Origin: Hyperoodon ampullatus | Lineage: Eukaryota > Chordata > Mammalia > Artiodactyla > Ziphiidae | Length of the DNA stretch: 64,000 bases | Direction of reading: 5' to 3' | Assembly (NCBI GenBank): GCA_949752795.1 | Contig: OX457061.1 | Span: 46,842,338 to 46,906,337 of the forward strand | Shown: piece by piece, positions 47,050-59,779 of the stretch | How the letters are laid out: each line of letters opens with the position of its first letter | Position numbering within the stretch: the first letter of the stretch is position 1 | Position numbers and translations under genes: made by a program | Notes under the pieces: model-generated | Databases searched by the model: none | What the model was told of the DNA's origin: nothing | What the model saw: the letters and a program-made list of their open reading frames with translations, nothing else

Positions 47050-48637
47050 ATTAAAAAAAAATCAAAAATAAAACACTTCATTGAGGTATAATTTATACAC
47101 AATAAAATCTAGCAATTTAAAGTATATACTTTACTGAGTGCTAACAGATACATACTGTTATGCAGTTGCTACCACAATCACGATACAGAACATTTCATCA
47201 CGCCAAGACATTCCCTGTGTCTCTTTGCAGACAGTCCTCACCTCCCAGCCCTTAGCGCCTGACAATCATTGATTTGCTTTCTATCCCTATAATTACACCT
47301 CTTCTAAAGTTTCAGATAAGTGGACTTATACAGTATGTAGTCTTTGTGTCTGGTTTCTTTCACTCTGCATAATGCTTCTGAGATTCGTCCAGGTTGCTGC
47401 TTGTATCACTGGGTTGTTCCTTTTATTGTTGAGTGGTCTTCTGTTACCTGGACATAGCACCATTTGTTTATCCATTTACCAGCTGATTCATTAGGGTTGT
47501 TTCCAAGGTTTGACTATTATGAATATAGCTGCAATACATATTTGTATGGACACATGTTTTAAGTTCTTTTGGGTAAATCTAGGAGTGGGATTGCCAGTTC
47601 ATAAAGTAAATGTATGTTTAACTTTCTAAAAAACTGCCAAACTGTTTTCCAAAGTGGCTATGCCATCAGGCATTCCCACCTCCAACATATGAGGTTGTGA
47701 TTGCTCCACATCCTTGTAACATTTGGCATTATCATTCTTTTTAAATTGCATTGTGTTGTGGGTTTTTTGCTGTTGTTGTTGTTTTCATTTCTCTAATGCC
47801 TAATGATGTTGAGCATTTTATTATTTATAACTCTTCTTTGGTGAAGTGTCTGTTTCAGATCTTATACCCATTTTTAAAATCAGATTTTTTGTGTTCTTAT
47901 TATTGAGCTGTAAAAGTTGCCATGCCTATTAAAAATCTGCTGGTATTTGGACTGGGGTTGTGTTGGCTCTATAGATCAAGTTGCAGAGAATTGTCATCTT
48001 AGCAATATTTAGTTTTCTGATCCATAAACATGCTGTATCTTTGCATTTATATAGGTCTTTAATTTCTCTCAGTAAAGTTTTGTAGTTTCTCAGTGTGTAG
48101 CTCTTGCATTTATTTCATTAGATGTACACCTAAGTATTTAAAATTTTGGTGTTCTTATAAATCATGCTTTTAATTTAAATTTCTAATTGTTCATTCTGGT
48201 ATATAGAAAAACAAGTGATAGGACCTTGTATCCTGCAATCTTGCTAAATTATTATTTCTAGTAGCTTTATTAGGCTGCAGAAAAAGATGGTTTTTGTTCT
48301 TCCTTTCTGATTTGTTTACCTTTTATCTCTTAGCCATGGCACTGGCTAGGGCCTTTAGTACAATATAGTACAATATTGAATAGAAATGATATGAGTGGGT
48401 ATCTTTGCCTTATTCCCAATCTTAAGGGGAAACCATTAAGTCCTTCTCCATTAAGTATGATGTTAGTCATAGATTTTTCATAGATGCTGTTTATATGGTT
48501 TAGGAAGTTCCCTTCTTCTAGTTTCCAGAGAGTGTATGTGTGTTTGTGTGTGTGTGTGTTTTAAATCATGAATGGGTATTAAATCTTGTCAAATGTTTTT
48601 TCCTCGTCTAGTGAAGTGATTATGGATTTTCTCTTTT

Positions 48638-48967
48638 TTTTAATAAATTTATTTTATTTTATTTTTGGCTGCATTAGGTCTTCGTTGCTGTGTGCGGGCT
48701 TTCTCTAGTTGCAGTGAGCGGGGGCTACTCTTTGTTGCAGTGCACGGGCTTCTCATTGCGGTGGCCTCTCTTGTTGCGGAGCGTCGGCCCTAGGCACGCA
48801 GGCTTCAGTAGTTGCAGCTCGTGGGCTCTAGAGCACAGGCTCAGTAGTTGTGGTGCACGGGCTTAGCTGCTCCGTGGCATGTGGGATCTTCCCGGACCAG
48901 GGATCAAACCCGTGTCCCCTGCATTGACAGGCGGATTCTTAACCACTGTGCCATCAGGGAAGTCCCT
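48638..48967 (-). repeat. CHR-1-like SINE inside ancient L1
   Basis: AT-rich tail side, 'cagtagttgtgg' body blocks and head 'gtgccatcagggaagtccc'. Flanking duplication GATTTTCTCTTTT at about 48625-48637 and 48969-48981. Confidence 0.92.
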
Positions 48968-49085
48968 AGATTTTCTCTTTTAGTCTGTTAATATGATGAA
49001 TTCCACTGACCAATTTTTAGAGAATAAGCCAAAATTGTATTCTTGAGATAAGCCCTATATGGTCATGATGTTTTTAATCATTTTA

Positions 49086-49163
49086 TTGGGTTGGCCAAAA
49101 AGTTTGTTCGGATTTGTCCATAAGAAATTACAAACTCCCGAACGAACTTTTTGGCCAACCCAA
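49086..49163. mobile_element. Mariner-type palindromic MITE
   Basis: 25-bp terminal inverted repeats: TTGGGTTGGCCAAAAAGTTT-gttcg at 49086-49110 and its complement at 49139-49163, with one difference that becomes a G-U pair in RNA. A 28-nt centre lies between them. Flanked by TA on both sides, the expected Tc1/mariner target duplication. 78 bp in total, so it has no transposase. Inserted in ancient L1 ORF2 sequence, which continues on each side. Confidence 0.92.
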
Positions 49164-49953
49164 TATATACTAGAGGAGGTGATTTGCTAAAATTTTCTTC
49201 AAATTTTTTGTATCTATATTATAAGGGATGGTGGTCTATAATGGTGTTTTTTCTTAATGTCTTTGGTTTTGTTATCCCTCATAGAATGACTTGGGAAGTG
49301 TTCCCTCCTCTTCTATTTTCTCAAAGAGTTTGCACAGAACTGGTATTATTTCTTCCTTAAATGCTTTATAGAATTCACCAGTGAAGCCATATTAAGCTGA
49401 AATTTTCTTTGTGGGCGGTTTTTAAACTACAAATTCAATTTTCTTAATAGATATAGGGCTATTCATGTTATTTATTTGTTACTGTGTGAGTTTTGGGAGT
49501 ATGTGTCTTGCAAAGTATTTGTCTATTTCATCCAAGTTGTTGAATTTATTGGCATGGCATTGTTCATTACACTCTGTTATCTTCATTTTCATGTATGCAG
49601 GATCTGTAGTGACATCATCACTTTCATTCCTAATGTTGGTGAATTGTAACCTCTCTATAGTTTTTCTCATCAGTCTGGCTAGAAATTTATAATTTGGTTT
49701 TTATCTTCTCAAAGAACCAACTGTTAGTTTCATTTATTTTTCTGTACTATCTTTCTGTTTCCTCTTTCATTAATTTCTGCTCTTTTGTCACCTTTTGCTT
49801 ACATTAGTTTATTTGCTCTTTTAAAAAAATTTCTTAAAGTGGAAAATTAGATAATTGATTTAAGGCCTTTCTTCTTAAATATTATTGTTTAATGTTATAA
49901 CTTTCCCTCTGAGCACTGCTTTAACTGTATCCCACAAATTTTGATGTGCTTTT

Positions 49954-50620
49954 TTTTAACATCTTTATTGGAGCATAATTGTTTACAATGGTGTGTTAGT
50001 TTCTGCTTTATAACAAAGTGAATCAGCTATGCATATACATATATCTCCATATCTCCTCCCTCTTGCGTCTCCCTCCCATCCTCCCTATCCCACCCCTTTA
50101 GGTGGTCACAAAGCACCAAGCTGATCTCCCTATGCTATGCAGCTGCTTCCCACTAGCTATCTATTTTACATTTGGTAGTGTATGTATGTCCAGGCCACTC
50201 TCTCACTTCATCCCAGCTTCCCCTTCCCCTTCCTTGTGGCTTCAAGTCCATTCTCTACGTCTGGTCTTTATTCCTGTCCTGCCACTAGGTTCTTCAGAAC
50301 CTTTTTTTTTTTTTTAGATTCCATATATATCTGTTAGCATACGGTATTTGTTTTTCTCTTTCTGACTTACTTCACTCTGTATGACAGACTCTAGGTCCAT
50401 TCACCTCACTACAAATAACTCAATTTCATTTCTTGTTATGGCTGAGTAATATTCCATTGTATATATGTGCCACGTCTTTATCCATTCATCTGTCGATGGA
50501 CACTTAGGTTGCTTCTATGTCCTGGCTATTGTAAAGAGAGCTGCAATGAACATTGTGGTACATGACTCTTTTTGAATTATGGTTTTCTCAGGGTATATAC
50601 CCAGTAGTGGGATTGCTGGG
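49954..50620 (-). mobile_element. 5'-truncated L1 inside ancient L1
   Basis: A T-run, 'aacatctttattggagcata', the G-poor complement of the L1 3' UTR ('cttgcgtctccctcccatcc') and the ORF2 3' end. Duplication TTGATGTGCTTT / TTGATGTGTTTT at 49941-49952 and 50621-50632. It shares detailed 3' UTR features, for example 'gttcttcagaacctttt', with the full-length L1 at 55814. Confidence 0.93.
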
Positions 50621-50693
50621 TTGATGTGTTTTGTTTTTTACTTTCAGTGAAAAGTGTTCCTAATTTTTTAATTTTTCAAAAAAAAAAATTTCT

Positions 50694-50890
50694 GGGCTTC
50701 CCTGGTGGCGCAGTGGTTGAGAGTCCGCCTGCCGATGCAGGGGACACGGGTTCATGCCCCAGTCTGGGAAGATCCCACGTGCTGCAGAGTGGCTGGGCCT
50801 GTGAGCCATGGCCGCTGAGCCTGCGTGTCCAGAGTCTGTGCTCTGCAACGGGAGAGGCCACAACAGTGAGAGGCCTGTGTACCGCAAAAA
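50694..50890 (+). repeat. CHR-2-like SINE inside ancient L1
   Basis: Head GGGCTTCCCTGGTGGCGCAG, tRNA-like 'gggttcatgccccagtctgg', and CGCAAAA end. The duplication is A-rich, about AAAAAAAAAATTTCT on both sides (ending 50693 and 50905). Opposite in orientation to its host L1. Confidence 0.92.
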
Positions 50891-51322
50891 AAAAAAAAAA
50901 TTTCTGATTTTTATTGTGATTTCTTTCTTGATCCATGGAATATTTAGAAATGTGCTGCTTAGTATTCAACTAGTCAGGTATTTTCCAGTATTTTTTTTTC
51001 TGTTATTGATATCTAATTTAACTCCACTGCAGTTGCAGAATATATTTTGTATGATTTTGATTCTCTTAAATTTGAGACTTACTTTGTCACCCTGAATATG
51101 GTTTATCTTGGTAAATATTCCACATGCATTTGAAAAGAATGTGTCTTCTGCTACTGTTGCATGGTATGTCTTATAAATATCAATTTGATCAAGTTGTTTG
51201 GTACTTGATTACTCACTGTGTACTCACTAATTATCTTGATATTTGTTCTGTAAACTACTGACAAAGGAGTGCTGAAGTTTCCAGCTATAATTATATATTT
51301 ATCTGTTTTTTCTTCCATTTCT

Positions 51323-51720
51323 TTTTTTTTTTTTTTGGCTGCATTTGGGTTTTTTTAGTTTGCAGCACACGGGATCTTCGTTGAAGCAATGCAGGATCTT
51401 TCGTTGCGGCGCGTGGGCACTTCATTGTGGTGTGCAGGCTTCTCTCTAGTTGTGGTGTGCAGGTTTTCTCTTCTCTAGTTGTGGCACACAGCCTCCAGGG
51501 CATGTGGGCTCTGTAGTTGTGGCGCGCAGGTTCCAGAGCGCATGGGCTCTGTAGTTCCCAGCACGCAGGCTCTAGTTGAGACGCGTGAGCTCAGTAGTTG
51601 TGGCATGTGGGCTTAGTTGCCCTGTGGCATGTGGGATCTTAGTTCCCTGACCAGGGATTGAACCCGCGTCCCCTGCATTGGAAGGTGGATTCTTTACCAC
51701 TGGACCACCAGGGAAGTCCC
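51323..51720 (-). repeat. Unusually long CHR-type SINE
   Basis: Flanked by TCTTCCATTTCT at 51311-51322 and 51721-51732. Nearly 400 bp because the central body holds extra 'tagttgtggtgtgcaggt'-type blocks. Head 'gaccaccagggaagtccc' and tRNA-like 'cagggattgaacccgcgtcc' are clear. Confidence 0.92.
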
Positions 51721-53080
51721 TCTTCCATTTCTATGAATATTTTCTTGATGTATTTGAAGCTCTGTTACTAGGTACATACACATTTGTCATTACCAAATGT
51801 CTCTCTTTGTTCCAGATATTATTCCTTGTTCTGAAATGTACTTTGTCTGAAAATACTGGTGTCTTCATGGTTTATCTTTTCTATCCTTTTACTTTTAATC
51901 TATCTGTGTTTTTGTGTTTATACTGTTACAGTTTATGTGGGACTCCAGTTTCACATATTGATATTGTCTCCCAGGGCACTGATGCTCTGTTTATTTCTTT
52001 CAGTATTTTTCTCTCTGTGTTATTCATTTAAGACAGTTTCTATTACTGTGTTTCAAGTTCACTGATCTTTTATTCTACAATGTTTAAGCTGTTGCTAATG
52101 TCATCCGTTGTATTTTTCATTTCACCAATTGTTGTCTTATTTTCTAGAAATTCTATGGTTCTTTATTTATATCTTTCAGTCTCCTCCTGTTCATTCTTAA
52201 CTTTCTTCTACCTTCTTTAATATATGGAGCATTTTTATAATAGCTTTTTAAAACATCCTTCTCTGCTAATTCCACTATTTCTGTCATTTTTGGCTCCGGT
52301 GATGAAACTTATTTTTCCCCCCATTATAGATCTTAGTTTTTCTGCTCCTTTGCATGCCCGGTGATTTTTTTAAAAAACTGAATTCTGTACATCATGTTGT
52401 TTACTTTGTTGGATGATGCATTTTATTGTATGCGTTACATAGTGTTGGACTTTTTTCCTGATATATAATTATGTTACTTGGAATTAGTTGGATTGTTTCA
52501 AGGCTTGCTTTAAAGCTTTGTTAGGATGAATCCAGAGTAGCCCTACTACCAAGAAGGCAATAGGCTCCTCAGGTCATTACCTGATGTCTCTTGTATTCTG
52601 AGATGTTTTCACTATTGCTGGTAGGGAACATGAACTGTGTGAGCTGCAGGCACTGTTTGGTGTATGGCTTCCTTGGGTTTCTTTCTCTGGACTCAGGTGG
52701 TTTTCCCTTACACATGCATAGATCATTACCCAGCTGAAGACTTCAGAGCTCTCTCTCCACTAACCCCCTCCTCTTGGAAGGAAAATCTAGCTGCCTTGGC
52801 CTCTGCAGACTTCAATCTCTATCTCCTCAACTCAGTGAGACTGCTGCACTCTGGATTATCACTTTGTGTTGTACAACGTAGAAACTTCTTCCAGGCAGAA
52901 AACTGGGGCAATTGTAGTGCTCGCCTCATTCATTTCCCTTCTCTTGGGGGTTACAGTCCTATGTTGCCTAGTGTCCAATGTCTGAAAACCATTACTTTTG
53001 TTGTCTTATTTTCTGTTTAAGGCAGAAAGGTAAATCCAGTACCTGTTACTTCATTGTGGCCAGAGGTGGAATTACATACA

Positions 53081-55799
53081 CATTAGCTTGACCAAACTTA
53101 ATCCTTCAACTCTCTGGACACACAAATGTGGAATTTTTGTGGTCTAGAATTTAATGGTTAAGGGTATATATGACTGCATAAGTTTGGAAGAACCAGGATG
53201 GGAAATGTTTTCAATATAATGTCTAAAATAACTCAGATGACCACAGTACTGGTGGGAAATTATCCTAACCTGAATGTACTGCTCTGATTTCTTGTCTACG
53301 ATTGTGGATATATATTAGAATGGTTTAGTAACGTTGAGTGTAGTGTGACAGCTCCATTTAAGTATAGGAAGCATTCTGAAGGATGGTAAGGGGGGAGGAA
53401 GAAGGCTCTGGTCTTGGCTTCCTTTGTTTCTGGGAACAAACCAATGTTGCTATTATCAGATTTGCTAGAGGGGTTATGAGAGCTGAAGTGGTAGGAGACC
53501 CCACCATTGGTCCCTTTGAGCAAGACTGAAGATTGGGGAAGGGCAGGAAGGAGAGAGTCAAAGACCACTATCCATTTCCTTGACTTTCTTTATTTTTAAT
53601 CAGATGAACTCCTTTCTTGCACTGAGAGCTAGCTCCTGATACAAAGGACGCCAGTTTTAATGGATGCTCAGATAGAAAAAAGAGATACTAGTTCTCTCTC
53701 ATCAGCAATTCTGGAGATGCCTTATAATGGCAACTACCAGGCTCTGGTTGCTAAATACTGGGTTTGCAGATTTTTATTATAATCATCCCATTTTAGTTTC
53801 AGAGCATATTTTAATTGGATGGTTTTGACTTATTTGGAGTTGTCACAATCCATATAACATAGCAGAATAAGCTTAGGGATTTTGAAATGTGTGTCTCAAA
53901 ATAGAGCTGGAATAAAAAGAGTAGAATCTGTGTTGGTTTTAAAATCCACTTGGAGCAGAGGAAATTTACAGCTTGGGCTGCTTTGTGGACTCTCCCGACA
54001 TCACTGCTGATTCTGCACTTTGGGGAACAGGTTGTCATTTCAGTGTTACCAGGTTGTTCATTTTAAATGATCTGTTCAGAACAAAATACGCTCTGTTAAG
54101 AAAACTTTGGGCTAAATTCTTTTACCAAAACAGTTTCCATGTCATACTAAAAGATGAGATTTGCCACATCAATAGTATTTTAGGAAAGCCAGCTACAATT
54201 GATAATGAAGTGCCCTAAATACTTGAAAAGGTATGAGACATACAATTCATCAGGAAGCCGTTCATCTCCAGCTTTGTAATATTTTGAAACAGGGCCATCT
54301 AGTGGAATTCCCTAACTATGAAAAAATGGGTACATTCTCTAAGATCTTACATTCAAATTTTTAAAAATAAAATAAAAAAATTTTAATCTCAAAATAAAAA
54401 TTTAAAAATTTTTTGTAATGCCTCTAAATCCAAATTAACTGTTCCTTATATAAATAGTCTGCTCAGAAATAAATATCTTTCCACTCAAATTTCTGTGTTG
54501 ATTAATTTGATATCATAATCTTTGGGCACACATTAAGTTTCTAAAAGTTCTAAATTGTTTACTTTTTTCTCTTCCTATGAAAAACAGCCCCTTCTAGCCA
54601 GCCTCCTCTCATGCCTCCCCACCCCTCCACCTCCTTGAAGGAAATCTCATTGAAGAGTTAAGGAATGTAAACGTGAGACAGTCTGAGAATTATACAAGAC
54701 AGTGTATGACGTAGGATAAAGACGTTTGTTACAAATGTAACTGCAGATGAACGATCAAACACATTGTTGGAATTGTATGAGGTGTCAAAGGGTGTTTCCT
54801 TGGACTGACTGGAGAGAACAGGCCCCTAAGGAGAGGTATATACAAATTTCTCCCCAACCAAATGGGATGGAGGGTTTGTTCACCAAACACATTTTGTTCT
54901 GTTCCTGGAAACTTAGCTAAGTTACACTTCGCAGCATCTCCTGCAATTCGGTGGGTCCTGTGATTGAGTTCTGGCAAATGGAATGTGGATGGATAAGATA
55001 TACAGCCCTTCCAGTCCTCACTCTTAAGATACCCCGCACCAACCTCCATGTTTCTTTAGTCTCGCTATCAATCGCCATCTGGTGGGTGTCATTGCCCCCG
55101 TGGACAATAGGAACCTTTATCAACTTGAGTACTTCAATGTCTGCCCTCTGATCAACCTATAACAACTGTGACGTGTACATGACATATGCTTTTATCATTT
55201 TAAGCCAATGAGACTTGAGGATTTTTTGTTAATTACCTTGATAAATACAGGAGAGAAGAAACAATGGAGGAAAGAAAGAAGATAATGTGAGAGAAGGGCA
55301 ATAAGGTCTAAATTTCCTTCAGAGACACTGGGGAGCATTCTGACTCTTCTCCAGGTTTCAGAGTAAGCACATGGTTGAGGAGTTCTGAAAACATCTAGCA
55401 GAACTGCTGGAAGGAGAAGCACAGAGTGCTTCCAGATAGGGTTTGAGGTGATGGGGTCAGAAAGGCGGGCTGTGGATAGAGATGATGAAGCTTGGACAGA
55501 GGTGCTCCCCACAGCTTGAGACATGGTGACTGCAGTGTGAAGTGTTTACAGTATGAGAAATGGAACAGGGCTTGTCAGCTTTAGCCACAAGGCATTTACT
55601 TATGTTATCACGCATTGTTTCAGGCTAATTAAACTTCTCAGTTAACTCTTTTCCAATATGTCCTACAAGATGTGGTTACGTGCCTGACTCCATATAGTAA
55701 TTGGTGTTCCAGGTATATTCAGGCTGGGCAGAGTGGGATATAGGAAAACCCTTCACCTAAGCCACTAGTGGAAGCAGTACTTGGCACACGTTTAACACA
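53081..55799. other. Mostly unannotated sequence
   Basis: 2.7 kb. 54880-55230 has phrases of an ancient LTR-type repeat ('attgagttctggcaaatgga', 'cattttaagccaatgagact') that I could not name. Minus-strand open frames of 90-109 codons at 53296-53568, 54729-55049 and 55195-55524 have no recognised domain. Confidence 0.4.
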
Positions 55800-58603
55800 C
55801 AAGGAATCCTTTATTTATTTTTTAACATCTTTATTGGAGTATAATTGCTTTACAATGGTGTGTTAGTTTCTGCTGTATAACAAAGTGAATCAACTATACA
55901 TATACCTATATCCCCATATCTCATCCCTCCTGCGTCTACCTCCCACCCTCCATATCCCACCCCCGAGGTAGACACAAAGCACCGAGCTGATCTTCCTGTG
56001 CTATGCAGCTGCTTCCCACTAGCTATCTATTTTACATTTGGTAGTGTATGTATGTCCATGCCACTCTCTCACTTCATCCCACCTTACCCTTCCCCCTCCC
56101 CGTGTCATCAAGTCCATTCTCTACGTATGGTCTTTATTCCTGTCCTGCCACTAGGTTCTTCAGAACCTTTTTTTTTTTTTTAGATTCCATATATATCTGT
56201 TAGCATACGGTATTTGTTTTTCTCTTTCTGACTTACTTCACTCTGTATGACAGACTCTAGGTCCAGCCACCTCACTACAAATAACTCAGTTTTGTTTCTT
56301 TGTATGGCTGAGTAATATTCCATTGTATATATGTGGCACATCTTCTTTATCCATTCATCTGTCGATGGACACTTAGGTTGCTTCCATGTCCTGGCTATTG
56401 TAAATAGTGCTGCAATGAACATTATAGTACATGTCTATTTTTGAATTATGGTTTTCTCAGGGTATTGGCCCAGTAGTGGTATTGCTGGGTCATATGGTAG
56501 TTCTATTTTTAGTTTCTTAGGGAACCTCCATACTGTTCTCCATAGTGGTTATATTAGTTTACATTCCCACCAACAGTGCAAGAGGGTTCCCTTTTCTCCA
56601 CACCCTCTCCAGCATTTATTGTTTGTAGATTTTTTGACGATGGCCATTCTGACTGGTGTGAGGTGATACCTCATTGTAGCTTTGATTTGCACTTCTCTAA
56701 TAATTAGTGATGTTGAGCATCTTTTCATGTGTTTGTTGGCAATCTGTGTGTCTTCTTTGGGGAAATGTCTATTTAGTTCTTCCACCCATTTTTGGATTGG
56801 GTTGTTTGTTTTTTTGGTATTGAGCTGCATGAGCTGCTTGTATACTTTGGAGATTAATCCTTTGTCAGTTGCTTCATTTGCAAATATTTCCTCACATTCT
56901 CAGGTTTGTCCTTTCCTCTTGTTTATGGTTCCCTTTGCTGTGAAAAAGCTTTTCAGTTTCATTAGGCCCCATTCATTCACTTTTGCTTTTATTTCCATTT
57001 CTCTAGGAGGTGGGTCAAAATGGATCTTGCTGTGATTTATGTCATAGAGTGTTCTGCCTATGTTTTCCTATAAGATTTTTATAGTGTCTGGCCTTACATT
57101 TAGGTCTTTAATCCATTTTAAGTTTAGGTTTTAGGAAGTGTTCTAATTTCATTCTTTTACATGTAGCTGTCCAGTTTTCCCAGCACCACTTATTGAAGAG
57201 GCTGTCTTTTATCCATTGTATATTCTTGCCTCCTTTGTCAAAGATAAAGTGAACATATGTGTGTGGGTTTATCTCTGGGCTTTCTATCCTGTTCCATTGA
57301 TCTATATTTCTGTTTTTGTGCCAGTACCATACTGTCTTCATTATTGTAGCTTTGTAGTATAGTCTGAAGTCAGGGAGCCTGATTCCTCCAGCTCCATTTT
57401 TCTTTTGAAGATTGCTTTGGCAATTCGGGGTCTTTTGTGTTTCCATACAAATTGTTACATTTTTCGTTCTAGTTTTGTAAAAAATGCCATTGGTAGTTTG
57501 ACAGGGATTGCATTGAATCTGTACATTGCTTTGGGTAGTAGAGTCATTTTCACAATGTTGATTCTTCCAATCCAAGAACATGGTATATCTCTCCATCTGT
57601 TTGTATCATCTTTAACTTCTTTCATCAGTGTCTTATAGTTTTCTGCATACAGGTCTTTTGTCTCCTTAGGTTGGTTTATTCCTAGGAATTTTATTCCTTT
57701 TGTTGCAGTGTTAAATGGGAGTGTTTCCTTAATTTCTCTTTTAGATTGTTTGTTGTTAGTGTATAGGAATACAAGAGATTTCTGTGCATTAATTTTGTAT
57801 CCTACTACTTTACCAAATTCATTGATTAGCTCTAATAGTTTTCTGGTAGCATCTTTAGGATTCTCTATGTATAGTATCATCTCATCTACAGACAGTGACA
57901 GTTTTACTTCTTCTTTTCTGATTTGGATTCCTTTTATTTCTTTTTCTTCTCTGATTGCTGTGGCTAAAACTTCCAAAACTATGTTGAATAATAGTGATGA
58001 GAGTGGACACCTTGTCTTGTTCCTGATCTTAGAGGAAATGGTTTCAGTTTTTCACCATTGAGAACGATGTTGGCTGTGGTTTTGTCATATATGGCCTTTA
58101 TTATGTTGAGGTAGGTTCCCTCTATGCCCACTTTATGGAGAGCTTTTATCATAAATGGGTGTTGAATTTTGTCAAAAGCTTTTTCTGCATCTATTGAGAA
58201 TATCATATGGTTTTTATCCTTCAACTTGTTAATACGGTGCATCACATTGACTGATTTCCGTATATTGAAGAATCCTTCATTTCTGGGATAAACCCCACTT
58301 GATCATGGTGTATGATCCTTTTAATGTGCTGTTGGATTCTGTTTGCTAGTATTTTGTTGAGGATTTTTGCATCCATGTTCATCAGTGATATTGGCCTGTA
58401 GTTTTCTTTTTTTGTGTGACATCTTTGTCTGGTTTTGGTATCACAGTTATGGTGGCCTTATAGAATGGGTTTGGGAGTGTTCCTCCCTCTGCTATATTTT
58501 GGAAGAGTTTGAGAAGGATAGGTGTTAGCTCTTCTCTAAATGTTTGATAGAATTCGCTTGTGAAGCCATCTGGTCCTGGGCTTTTGTTTGTTGGAAGATT
58601 TTT

Positions 58604-58877
58604 TTTTTTTTTTTTATGACTGTTGGGTCTTCGTTTCTGTGCGAGGGCTTTCTCTAGTTGTGGCAAGTGGGGGCCACTCTTCATCACGGTGCATGGGCCT
58701 CTCACTATTGTGGCCTCTCTCGTTGCGGAGCACAGGCTCCAGACGTGCAGGCTCAGTAATTGTGGCTCATGGGCTCAGTTGCTCCGCGGCACATGGGATC
58801 TTCCCAGACCAGGGTGCGAACCCACGTCCCCTGCATTGGCAGACGGACTCTCAACCACTGCACCACCAGGGAAGCCC
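58604..58877 (-). repeat. CHR-type SINE in L1 ORF2
   Basis: Complete with T-run, long-form tail segment and head 'caccaccagggaagccc'. Duplication TGTTGGAAGATTTTT at 58589-58603 and 58878-58892. Same orientation as the host L1. Confidence 0.95.
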
Positions 58878-59093
58878 TGTTGGAAGATTTTTAATCACAG
58901 TTTCAATTTCAGTGCTTGTGATTGGTCTGTTCATATTTTCTATTTCTTCCCGGTTCAGTCTCAGAACATTGTGCTTTTCTAAGAATTTGTCCATTTCTTC
59001 CAGGTTGTCCATTTTATTTCCATATAGTTGCTTGTAGTAATCTCTCATGATCCTTTGTATTTCTGCCGTGTCAGTTGTTACTTCTCCTTTTTC

Positions 59094-59312
59094 TTTTTTT
59101 TTTTTTTTTTTTTTTTTTTTGCGGTACGCGGGCCTCTCACTGTTGCGGCCTCTCCCGTTGCGGAGCACAGGCTCCGGACGCGCAGGCTCAGCGGCCATGG
59201 CCCACGGGCCCAGCCGCTCCGCGGCATATGGGATCCTCCCAGACCGGGGCACGAACCCGTATCCCCTGCATCGGCAGGCGGACTCCCAACCACTGCGCCA
59301 CCAGGGAGGCCC
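59094..59312 (-). repeat. CHR-2-like SINE, GGCCTCCC variant
   Basis: T-run of about 25, 'gcggtacgcgggcctctcac', a CpG-rich body and head 'gcgccaccagggaggccc'. Duplication TACTTCTCCTTTTTC at 59079-59093 and 59313-59327. It shares 'gggatcctcccagaccgggg' and the AGGCCC head with the SINE at 59780. Confidence 0.95.
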
Positions 59313-59779
59313 TACTTCTCCTTTTTCATTTTTAATCCTGTTGATTTGAGTCTTCTCCCTTTTTTTCTTGATGAGTCTGGCTAATGGTTTATCAATTTTG
59401 TTTATCTTCTCAAAGAACCAGCTTTTAGTTTTATTGATCTTTGCTATTATTTCTTTCATTTCTTTTTGATTTATTGCTGATCTGATCTTTATGATTCCTT
59501 TCCTTCTGCTAACTTTGTATTTTTTTGTTCTTCTTTGTCTAATTGCTTTATGTGTAAGGTTAGGTTGTTTATTTGAGATTTTCCTTGTTTCTTGAGGTGG
59601 GATTGTATAGCTATAAACTTCCCTCTTAGAACTGCTTTTGCTGCATCCCATAGGCTTTGCGTCATTGTGTTTTCATTGTCATTTGTTTCTAGGTATTTTT
59701 TCATTTCCTCATTGATTTCTTCAGTGATCTCTTGGTTACTTAGTAGTGTACAGTTTAGCCTCCATGTGTTCGTATTTTT

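Larger units (their letters stand above)
47050..53080 (-). mobile_element. Ancient L1 (L1M type), 3' end to 5' UTR, with five younger insertions
   Basis: The 3' end begins at about 47050 ('aacacttcattgaggtataa'), and ORF2 remnants run on the minus strand. The 5' UTR-like end at 52960-53075 ('aggcagaaaggtaaatccag', 'cattgtggccagaggtggaa') is typical of old L1. It is interrupted by SINEs (48638-48967, 50694-50890, 51323-51720), a mariner palindrome (49086-49163) and a younger L1 (49954-50620). It has lost ORF2 sequence near 47930, where the text jumps between distant ORF2 regions. No open frame survives. Confidence 0.8.

Noticed and set aside
58851..59651. 266-codon minus-strand open frame
   Set aside because: Chimera of L1 ORF2 sequence and the CHR-2 SINE at 59094, not a gene.
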